Below, in pieces: positions 6,860 through 11,803 of a stretch of DNA of 11,803 bases. Location of the stretch: NCBI GenBank assembly GCA_012862575.1, contig BLSF01000167.1, positions 1 to 11,803 of the forward strand. The letters run 5' to 3'. Positions within the stretch are counted from its first letter, which is position 1; each line of letters starts with the position of its first letter. The position numbers and the translations under genes are program-made. The notes below the pieces were generated by a model that saw only the letters and a program-made list of their open reading frames with translations, ran no database searches and was not told where the DNA came from. Source of the DNA: Parietichytrium sp. I65-24A (taxonomy: Eukaryota; Sar; Bigyra; Thraustochytrida; Thraustochytriidae).

Positions 6860-8431
6860 TCAATCGTTCTTCTTTTTTTCTGTCTTCTTGTCTTCTTGCG
6901 TTTTCTTTTGTTTTTTCGTTGCTGGCATCATCGCCGTTGCTTCTTTCGCTGCTGCTACGCTCGCTCCTTTTGCTGTGCTTGCTGTGCTTGCTGTGCCGGG
7001 ACCAACACCAAGTTCTGCGGAACCCATTTCTCTTGCCCGTTTGAGCTGCTCTCGTTGCAATTGGATTTCCTCCATTTGAATCTCCATTTGGGCCAGTAAG
7101 AGTTTGTTATACGACTCTAGTATCTCTGGGTAACGGAACAATACATCTCCCTTTGGCTGCTGCTGGTACAACACAAAGTAGACCAATTTGTACAGCTTGC
7201 AATAATATGTCCGGTAAGTTTCGATGACCGTGTTGAAACGATCAAGTTCCAATGGCGTCATGACCGCCTTGAAAGAGGAGGTAATACTACTACTGCCACC
7301 ACCACCACCACCACTCCCTCTTCCACCCGAGCCAGAGCTGCGGCTTAGATAGGTCAAAAACACGCTCTCGGGGAAACCAAATTGGTTGCGAACGAGGTTT
7401 CCGAAATGCTTCTGATTCTCAATGTAATTGACGGTGGATGATGGGATGTGCGGATTGGAGGCCATCACCATTCCAGGCGGAGGTGTGTAGACATTGTTAA
7501 AGTACTGTGGCCGCATTGGTGTGGAATTGTTCATGTAGTAATTCATGTCCTCATGTTCGTACTGTGATTGTTCCAGTTGCTGCTGATGGAAATCCAAGTT
7601 GCTCAATCCGTTCAACCCAGCAAATTCCATGTTGACTGCCGATCGTAATTTGGGCTTGTTTCTCAATGTATCCAATGGATTGATCCCAGATGATAAAAAG
7701 TCATACGTAAAAGTCGACTTGCGGTATTCGCTATCAGTCGGCGCATCGCTGCTGTTGGCTGGTTTCTGGACAATGTACGTAGGATTGCTTCGGTTGTATT
7801 CCGCGACCAAGTATCGTCGCTCCAATCGCTTGATGTACTTGTACGCCTCCAAAAGTGACAACAGTTTGGAATGTATCATCCCAGGCCGCCGAAGGTCATT
7901 TACGCTTGAAAAGCAAGCAATGGTCATATTTTTCGATCCCGATGAAGAAGAAGACGAAGACGACGACGATGATTCGTATTTCGGGATGATGACAAATTCG
8001 AGCCGATGTGTGCGCATGTTGTAATGAAGTTGCACCCGGATGGTCTCAAATGGAACAAGCACGGGCACTTTGATGCTGCTCTGTTTACTATTGTCATCTG
8101 TTTGAATCTTTCGGACGGTGGTGTACGAGAAAACGGCAAATCCCGCAATCAGATTCTCTCGAAGCATTTCACGGTAGAAATTGAGATGATAGTCGTTGAA
8201 AATCTCGATGAAGTGCTTATTTGCCTGCTCAATTTTGACGTTCGAGAACAAACAGCGTGCGATAATGTCACGACATTCTTGAATTGTCTGGTTATTTTCA
8301 AACATGTAGCAAAGCTCGCGGTACTTGGTATGGTCAAATTCAAAGATTTGCACATCTTCTGACAGTGATGGAAGCGCTATTGCTCCACCAAGTGCAGATT
8401 CACTCTTGATTTTGGCGCGATAAGCCTCCAT
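6860..8431 (-). CDS. Portal-like protein, phage/herpesvirus-type DNA packaging channel (inferred)
   Basis: A protein of about 523 residues starting at ATG 8431, 29 bases from TATATATATA. Its domain order follows that of tailed-phage portals. An N-terminal helical region (about 35-95) leads to a turn around LIAGFAVFSY (94-103), then a strand pair carrying VPVLVPFETIRVQL (122-135). A helix with IHSKLLSLLEAYKYIKRLE (185-203) is followed by EYNRSNPTYIV (210-220). Then come PPPGMVMASNPHIP (316-329) and a helix ending NLVRNQFGFPESVF (344-357), which resembles the portal motif IxxxFGVPxxLL. A long hydrophobic helix (about 394-421) could be the stem or crown helix. Inserted Ser and Gly runs and a Lys-rich tail look like virus-specific additions. 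Portals form the dodecameric channel through which the terminase loads DNA at one capsid vertex. No single residue is diagnostic, so the call rests on the order of motifs. An unrelated virion protein remains possible. Confidence 0.55.
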   Translation of the reverse strand: MEAYRAKIKSESALGGAIALPSLSEDVQIFEFDHTKYRELCYMFENNQTIQECRDIIARCLFSNVKIEQANKHFIEIFNDYHLNFYREMLRENLIAGFAVFSYTTVRKIQTDDNSKQSSIKVPVLVPFETIRVQLHYNMRTHRLEFVIIPKYESSSSSSSSSSSGSKNMTIACFSSVNDLRRPGMIHSKLLSLLEAYKYIKRLERRYLVAEYNRSNPTYIVQKPANSSDAPTDSEYRKSTFTYDFLSSGINPLDTLRNKPKLRSAVNMEFAGLNGLSNLDFHQQQLEQSQYEHEDMNYYMNNSTPMRPQYFNNVYTPPPGMVMASNPHIPSSTVNYIENQKHFGNLVRNQFGFPESVFLTYLSRSSGSGGRGSGGGGGGSSSITSSFKAVMTPLELDRFNTVIETYRTYYCKLYKLVYFVLYQQQPKGDVLFRYPEILESYNKLLLAQMEIQMEEIQLQREQLKRAREMGSAELGVGPGTASTASTAKGASVAAAKEATAMMPATKKQKKTQEDKKTEKKKND

Positions 8432-8460
8432 GATCTGGCATTTTCATCCATCATCATTTC

Positions 8461-8470
8461 TATATATATA
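8461..8470. promoter_or_regulatory. Bidirectional TATA box between portal-like gene and membrane protein gene
   Basis: TATATATATA, symmetric on both strands, lies 29 bases before the minus-strand ATG at 8431 and 37 bases before the plus-strand ATG at 8508. The plus-strand frame is open from ATG 8430, but that codon is upstream of the box and overlaps the portal-like gene's start, so 8508 is the supported start. Confidence 0.6.
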
Positions 8471-8507
8471 CGGCTGTCTTTTTCTTTTAAAAAGAGTACG
8501 TATCCAC

Positions 8508-9314
8508 ATGATGAGAAAGCAACCCTCATCCACTCCAGCGATCAGCATACCATGGCCGATTCATCTGATGATGGCGATCACCATTGGCACTATTGTAGAA
8601 TTTATTCTGTTTGTGAATTCGGGGTTGAATTCACTGGATGGTAGATCCGACGACAAATCCATTTCGAAAATGATCTCCCTTTCCACTGAAAATACGGGAA
8701 TGTACATGATTATCGGTATAATGTACGCATGCACTTGTGTTCTCTATAGTTTGGTAGTTCGTTCAGAGATCAGAGGCCGTGATCGGCATTGGTTTGTTCC
8801 GTTTATTGATGTGATGGTAGTGGTGCATGTGTTTACACTGTTGTTGATCGGTGTGTACCCCGTGGACACATATGAAGATGCTCACATTGGCGTGGCAATC
8901 ACAACATTCATCACCGGAGCACTATCCACCATCCTGCTCCATCAAAGCGACGGAACAGGTGTCACAATGCTACTACGACGAGATGATCACAATGAGAAAC
9001 AAGAAAATTTTCTAATTGGAAAGGGACTTACAAGTGAAAGGATTGGATTTGTGCGCGGGATGGATTTATTTTTTGCCGTCATTGATCTGTTGGTGATTGT
9101 GATGCTTGCATTCAGTGCACTGTTCTTTTATCTTGAAATTTACTGGATGGAGTACGTGGTTGCTATCTTGTTTTTACTGGACAGACCCGTCATCATCATC
9201 TTTTTGTGCATCCGTCGTCATATTACATGGAAGAACACATCGATCAATATCGAGCTATTGGATTCTTCTTCAGAAGAACGTGAAACAACTGCAGCACGAG
9301 TCACTTTCATCTAA
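8508..9314 (+). CDS. Polytopic membrane protein, about six membrane segments
   Basis: A 268-residue protein from ATG 8508, chosen because it is the first ATG after the TATA box at 8461-8470; a second ATG follows directly. Hydrophobic segments in order: IHLMMAITIGTIVEFILFV, MIIGIMYACTCVLYSLVV, IDVMVVVHVFTLLLIGVY, AITTFITGALSTILL, FFAVIDLLVIVMLAFSALFF and VVAILFLLDRPVIIIFLCI. The last carries an Asp-Arg-Pro within the membrane stretch. Loops hold charged clusters (RSEIRGRDRH, LLRRDDHNEKQ), and the C-terminal tail is Ser/Glu-rich and soluble. No rhodopsin lysine, transporter motif or glycoprotein signature is seen. Its stop overlaps by 8 bases the stop of the convergent gene at 9307. The family is not recognised. 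Confidence 0.75.
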   Translation: MMRKQPSSTPAISIPWPIHLMMAITIGTIVEFILFVNSGLNSLDGRSDDKSISKMISLSTENTGMYMIIGIMYACTCVLYSLVVRSEIRGRDRHWFVPFIDVMVVVHVFTLLLIGVYPVDTYEDAHIGVAITTFITGALSTILLHQSDGTGVTMLLRRDDHNEKQENFLIGKGLTSERIGFVRGMDLFFAVIDLLVIVMLAFSALFFYLEIYWMEYVVAILFLLDRPVIIIFLCIRRHITWKNTSINIELLDSSSEERETTAARVTFI

Positions 9315-9340
9315 CTTTTAGTAGTAAAATAATGATAAAG
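9304..9340. terminator. Possible hairpin over two overlapping stop codons
   Basis: CTTTCATC at 9304-9311 can pair with GATAAAG at 9334-9340 with one bulged base, enclosing TTTTA with TAAAA around a 4-base loop. It covers the overlapping convergent stops at 9307-9314. The stems are AT-rich and interrupted, so support is weak. Confidence 0.25.
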
Positions 9341-9789
9341 GAAGCTACAATGGAGCCCACTTTAAGTGTTGTGGATGGGTAGTAGAGCGGGATCACAATG
9401 TCCAGCAAGATGGTGCAGACAAGGGCAATGTCGTACTTCCATCTGAACGTCTGTTGCGATAAGAGGACAATGGTATCCGAACCGATCGGTGACTGAAAGA
9501 CGGGCAGAAACTCCATGTAAAAATACGCGGTGCTAAGGATACAAGCAGTGAAATAGACAATGTCAGCGTGCAAGATGGCGTACAAGTAGCAGTACGCAAT
9601 GATGAAATGGATGGTAATGTAATCCGCAAGCACGCTGAAAGAAGAAGTGTGACGTTTAAAGAAAAAGTAGACCATCATCGTTGAAAAGAAATGAATGTTC
9701 TTAATGAGTATCATGGACGGGAGGATGAGCAAGAGAATGAAGAGGACGGGGATTTTACTATCATTCCTACCTCGATTGCGATCCATCAT
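9307..9789 (-). CDS. Small polytopic membrane protein, about five membrane segments
   Basis: A 160-residue protein from ATG 9789, with a second ATG immediately after. A short basic N-terminus (MDRNRGRNDSK) precedes the first hydrophobic segment (IPVLFILLLILPSMILI). Others follow: FFSTMMVYFFF, ITIHFIIAYCYLYAIL, VYFTACILSTAYFYMEF, ALVCTILLDIVIPLYY and VGSIVASFIIILLL. Nearly the whole chain is membrane, and no catalytic or binding motif is seen. It ends inside the stop region of the convergent membrane-protein gene and faces the MFS transporter gene across a 60-base divergent promoter. A TATAT at 9823-9827, about 34 bases upstream, may serve both. The family is not recognised; it may be distantly related to its polytopic neighbours. 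Confidence 0.7.
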   Translation of the reverse strand: MMDRNRGRNDSKIPVLFILLLILPSMILIKNIHFFSTMMVYFFFKRHTSSFSVLADYITIHFIIAYCYLYAILHADIVYFTACILSTAYFYMEFLPVFQSPIGSDTIVLLSQQTFRWKYDIALVCTILLDIVIPLYYPSTTLKVGSIVASFIIILLLKVR

Positions 9790-9822
9790 GTGTTTTTAGG
9801 TATACAAACTCATTGTAGCTCC

Positions 9823-9827
9823 TATAT
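9823..9827. promoter_or_regulatory. TATA-like box between divergent membrane protein and transporter genes
   Basis: CTATATC lies 22 bases before the plus-strand ATG at 9850 and 33 bases before the minus-strand ATG at 9789. It is shorter than the other boxes here. Its position fits a transporter message beginning just before ATG 9850, not at ATG 9933. Confidence 0.4.
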
Positions 9828-9849
9828 CATTTTCAGAGAAAAAGAAGAA

Positions 9850-9935
9850 ATGCACCCATTCATTCCTGCATTTAATGTCTTTGTCAACATGTTTGCGTCG
9901 TACATTGCGACCCCAATATTCCATATATCGACATG
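9850..9935 (+). other. Probable displaced first helix of the MFS transporter, in another frame
   Basis: From ATG 9850 the frame one base out of phase with the transporter frame encodes a hydrophobic stretch (PFIPAFNVFVNMFASYIATP) that fits the first helix of an MFS protein. The transporter frame itself lacks that helix and is closed by a TAA at 9873-9875. ATG 9850 is 22 bases after a TATA-like box. The out-of-phase frame runs on to 10068, but beyond about 9935 it reads as a polar shadow. A one-base difference between 9876 and about 9940 would join the two; the only homopolymer of four is CCCC at 9911-9914. Confidence 0.5.
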
Positions 9936-11108
9936 GCCATTACCGGCACGAATGATCACATCTCCGTTCTTAACGCATCGTCGTACTTGGGCCAATTCTG
10001 TGGCCTATTCCTTTTTGCATACCTTGGAGATCGATGGCTGGGGTACAAAAACACGTCTATTTTGGTGATGATTATCAACGCCGTCGGCTTGCTATTGAAT
10101 GCGTTCATGACCGAGTCTATTGTTGGGATCATTGCTTGTAGTTTTATCATTGGTTTCTCCAACATCACATTAGTTTCACAAAATTGGATTGGGGAGATTC
10201 TGAAAGAAAACTATAGTAGAAAATCATTCTACATCAATCTCATGTTTGTCTTCATGTCACTTGCTGGTGTCTGTGCAGTTGTTTTAGCAGGTCTTTTATC
10301 AAATCTCATGGACATTCAGTTGTTGTGGAAATATCTCCACCTTGGTGCTTTTGGGGCAATGTTTATTGAAATCATCTTGATCTTCTGTTTTTCAATTGAA
10401 AAGAAAAGTACGGCAACTACTACAACAACTGCTGCTGCTGCTGCTGCTGAAACAACACCAATCAGCAAGTCCAAGTACACGATGACATGTGCCTACGATT
10501 TGCTCATGATCATCATTGAATTTTTCATCGGATACGCACAAGCGTATTTGTACACGGCATTTGTGGAAACGCTACAAGAAACGTATGACCTAAATTTGGA
10601 AGAGCTTGCGTACAGCTTTCTGATCATATTAATGAGTCCATTTGTTTGCACGATCTTCATCTACCGACCGCTTGTGAACAGATTTGGACACAATGGTACA
10701 TTTGGAATCTCCGTCGCATCTCTTGTGATTGAAGTAGCAGTGTCGTTAGGTCTGATGAAATGCCTCAACAACAACAACTTTGCGTGGTTTCTTATTTTAT
10801 CATCCCTGCATGTGATTGCTGTCATTTTTTCGATCAGTGCCTTGCGAAGTGAGACAGTGACGCGTGTGAACAACACATCGAATGAACTTTTCGTCATGGC
10901 CATCTACATTTCTTCATACACACTAGGTGGCGTGATTGGAGCGTTTACATTCATCCCAAGCATGGATCTCATTGATGACAAGTTTCCGTTCCTTCTGACG
11001 GTTGTATCAGCGTCCGTGTCGGCTGTTTATCTTTTGGTGCAACGGTGGCTGGATCTGAATGTTTCAGACTCAATTTTCTTCTCAACGGCATTACGTAATA
11101 ATTGTTAA
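9933..11108 (+). CDS. MFS transporter, sugar/organic-ion-transporter-like, first helix apparently frameshifted off
   Basis: The 391-residue frame has eleven membrane segments: five, then a Thr/Ala-rich cytoplasmic loop (about 153-175, partly a GCT repeat), then six. This is the 6+6 MFS layout minus helix 1. After the segment ASSYLGQFCGLFLFAY comes LGDRWLGYKN (31-40), matching MFS motif A (GxxxDRxGxK) of the loop between helices 2 and 3. Glu88 and Arg96 in WIGEILKENYSRKS match the E...R pattern after helix 4 of sugar-porter and SLC22-like families. The related loop of the second half reads RPLVNRFGHNG (about 245-255). MFS proteins move small solutes across membranes, and the substrate cannot be read here. 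Most members have 12 helices and 400-600 residues, so the gene probably begins at 9850. Whether this is a sequencing error, a real break or recoding is unresolved. A viral MFS gene suggests capture from a host. Confidence 0.8.
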   Translation: MAITGTNDHISVLNASSYLGQFCGLFLFAYLGDRWLGYKNTSILVMIINAVGLLLNAFMTESIVGIIACSFIIGFSNITLVSQNWIGEILKENYSRKSFYINLMFVFMSLAGVCAVVLAGLLSNLMDIQLLWKYLHLGAFGAMFIEIILIFCFSIEKKSTATTTTTAAAAAAETTPISKSKYTMTCAYDLLMIIIEFFIGYAQAYLYTAFVETLQETYDLNLEELAYSFLIILMSPFVCTIFIYRPLVNRFGHNGTFGISVASLVIEVAVSLGLMKCLNNNNFAWFLILSSLHVIAVIFSISALRSETVTRVNNTSNELFVMAIYISSYTLGGVIGAFTFIPSMDLIDDKFPFLLTVVSASVSAVYLLVQRWLDLNVSDSIFFSTALRNNC

Positions 11109-11124
11109 ATAACCCAAACTAAAG

Positions 11125-11235
11125 ATGACGTCATCAGAGGAGAGTGAGAGTTTGATGTTTGGTTGGTTGGGTGCAGGCAGACCCGCAATCGAGCGAGAGA
11201 GCGAGAGAGCGCGCCGCGTGTCGCTGAGTCAGTAA
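11125..11235 (+). CDS. Possible small protein or first exon, 36 residues
   Basis: ATG 11125 opens a 36-codon frame 16 bases after the transporter stop. It encodes an acidic start (MTSSEESESLMFGW) and an Arg/Glu-rich end. There is no TATA box and no recognised family. It ends near GTAACA (11232), a possible 5' splice site. Removing 11232-11277 (GT...AG, 46 bases) would join it in frame to the frame at 11249, giving about 82 residues. The minus strand has a competing frame of about 82 codons (11105-11350), so coding here is uncertain. Confidence 0.25.
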   Translation: MTSSEESESLMFGWLGAGRPAIERESERARRVSLSQ

Positions 11236-11248
11236 CAACAACAACATC

Positions 11249-11419
11249 ATGACGCGCGTTGGTGGAAGCGATATTAGCAGCAGCAGCAGCGACAGTCGCT
11301 TTGTTGTCAACGAGGTGGTTTGGGCGGCGCTCAAGAGCAAAAATAAACATCGAACGCGGCGACTTGATACCTCGATCGAGTTGCCGCACTTTGTAGAAGA
11401 TCAACCAGAAAATTCTTAG
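11249..11419 (+). CDS. Possible small protein or second exon, 56 residues
   Basis: ATG 11249 opens a 56-codon frame ending in TAG at 11417-11419. It encodes a short serine run (SSSSS), as in other proteins of this window, then a compact segment (FVVNEVVWAALKSKNKHRTRR) with an amphipathic, basic look and an acidic end. It has no promoter of its own and lies in a different frame from the 36-codon frame upstream. It converges with the gene ending at 11453. The family is not recognised. Confidence 0.35.
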   Translation: MTRVGGSDISSSSSDSRFVVNEVVWAALKSKNKHRTRRLDTSIELPHFVEDQPENS

Positions 11420-11452
11420 TTCATATTATATTTTAAATCTGGAATAGGTATC

Positions 11453-11803
11453 TTATCGTCCATAGCGAGGATTGTTATCTACTTCATCTTGGTGGGCTCG
11501 GCACAGGCGTCCAGGTCCAGCTTCAATACAATATTTGCATTTATCTTCCTTATTGTATGAAGGTAGTGACAATTCCGATGATTTTGGTCCCTTTTTCCTA
11601 CCGCTCTTAAAAGAAGGGAAACATCCATCAGTGTTATTTTCCTCACAGGTGCATCGCCGCGAATCTCGGTGGCTTTTGTAATAACGGAATCCACTGGTGG
11701 CTGGATTGGGTGATGATGTTAATTTCTCTCGAATTAAATATTCTGCCTTTGACAGAATAACTTTCGCTTTCGTCATTTTCGTCTTAAAATCATCTGCCGC
11801 CTC
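11453..11803 (-). CDS. C-terminal part of a cysteine-rich, probably zinc-binding protein
   Basis: The minus-strand frame ends in TAA at 11455-11453 and is open to the window edge. An ATG at 11776 would give 107 residues, but the nine codons before it (EAADDFKTK) are also open and no TATA box is visible, so the gene probably continues beyond the window. The visible part starts basic and helical (TKAKVILSKAEYLIREKL). It then has a CxC-x7-C cluster (CTCEENNTDGC), a basic linker (SGRKKGPKSS), and a C-x2-C-x8-C-x2-H cluster (CKYCIEAGPGRLCRAH) near the end. The spacing of the last cluster suits one zinc ion, but I cannot match it to a named zinc-finger family. Function is unknown. Confidence 0.65.
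   Translation of the reverse strand, partial: EAADDFKTKMTKAKVILSKAEYLIREKLTSSPNPATSGFRYYKSHRDSRRCTCEENNTDGCFPSFKSGRKKGPKSSELSLPSYNKEDKCKYCIEAGPGRLCRAHQDEVDNNPRYGR

Larger units (their letters stand above)
11109..11452. promoter_or_regulatory. GC-richer stretch with bZIP-type palindromes and only small reading frames
   Basis: These 344 bases separate the transporter from the last gene and hold no large frame. GATGACGTCATC at 11124-11135 is a 12-base palindrome containing TGACGTCA, the consensus CRE (CREB/ATF) site. TGAGTCA at 11225-11231 is the consensus AP-1 site. Between them is a purine-rich GAGCGAGAGAGC-type repeat followed by GCGCGCCGCG. There is no TATATA box. Two small plus-strand frames are listed separately. 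A host-factor-responsive control region is one reading, and chance matches to 7- and 8-base sites are another. Confidence 0.3.

Noticed and set aside
6826-7099. Three overlapping plus-strand frames rich in Phe, Leu and Cys
   Set aside because: They are antisense readings of the Lys- and Ala-rich tail of the portal-like protein and mimic membrane segments only through base composition.
8149-8355. Minus-strand frame inside the portal-like gene in another phase
   Set aside because: It is a shadow with Ser/Thr-rich composition and no separate start signal.
7599-8362. Plus-strand frames of 141 and 118 codons
   Set aside because: They lie opposite the portal-like gene, overlap each other in different frames, have no promoter, and encode no coherent domain.
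6017-9314. Heliorhodopsin, as reported in mirusviruses, for the two larger unknown membrane proteins
   Set aside because: Neither has a Lys within its last membrane helix, and the helix order does not match the family pattern I know.
9307-9789. Microbial rhodopsin, because RWKYDIALVCTILLD resembles the helix-3 pattern of type-1 rhodopsins
   Set aside because: The protein is only 160 residues, lacks seven helices, and has no retinal-binding Lys in a final helix; the match is a loose spacing coincidence.
9876-9940. Programmed -1 frameshift site in the transporter
   Set aside because: No XXXYYYZ heptamer in the right phase and no obvious downstream stem; a single-base difference is simpler.
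11105-11404. 99-codon minus-strand frame over the gene-poor patch
   Set aside because: It starts at a TTG; from its first ATG (about 11350) it is alanine- and serine-rich without a fold signature. It remains a possible alternative to the plus-strand small frames.
1-11803. tRNA, rRNA, CRISPR array, insertion sequence or terminal repeats
   Set aside because: No cloverleaf-like, rRNA-like or regularly spaced direct repeats, and no transposase or flanking inverted repeats, were seen on either strand.

Overview
The window looks like part of a large double-stranded DNA virus of a eukaryote, most likely a microbial (protist or plankton) host. Genes are packed tightly on both strands with gaps mostly under 100 bases. 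Gene ends touch or overlap, no intron is clearly needed for the large genes, and short TATATA boxes lie 23-47 bases before most start codons instead of ribosome binding sites. Two genes carry the taxonomic signal. One is a roughly 523-residue protein (6860-8431, minus) whose domain order resembles the portal of tailed phages and herpesviruses. The other is a 70-residue stand-alone TFIIS-type zinc ribbon (1456-1668, minus), which belongs with a virus-encoded RNA polymerase. A portal together with virus-encoded transcription factors is what is reported for mirusviruses. I therefore favour a mirusvirus-like genome, with a giant virus (Nucleocytoviricota) as the alternative. This is inference from motifs, not from a database search.

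Layout, left to right. The 5' part of an unrecognised minus-strand gene (1-274) shares a palindromic bidirectional TATA box with a plus-strand pair (372-1049 and 1090-1440) of basic or coiled-coil proteins with nuclear-localisation-like motifs. The zinc ribbon gene converges on that pair. A 1002-residue protein with membrane-segment candidates and a 14-residue RGG-type tandem repeat (1754-4762) follows. It converges, with 3 bases between stops, on a glutamine-rich coiled-coil protein (4766-5965, minus). Next come a multi-spanning membrane protein (6017-6727, minus), a long intergenic hairpin (6782-6847), and the portal-like gene. Across a second bidirectional TATA box lie two more multi-spanning membrane proteins (8508-9314 plus and 9307-9789 minus, overlapping at their stops). 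A major facilitator superfamily (MFS) transporter follows (9933-11108), whose first membrane helix seems to lie upstream in another frame. A compositionally distinct 340-base stretch (11109-11452) holds small reading frames and bZIP-type palindromes. The window ends in the C-terminal part of a cysteine-rich protein (11453-11803, minus).

How they may work together: the portal-like protein, and perhaps the coiled-coil protein beside it, would serve capsid assembly and DNA packaging. The zinc ribbon would serve viral transcription. The four polytopic membrane proteins between 6017 and 11108 form a membrane-protein island that could remodel host membranes, sit in an envelope, or move solutes. Apart from the zinc ribbon, the MFS protein and the portal-like protein, I do not recognise the families and have assigned no function.
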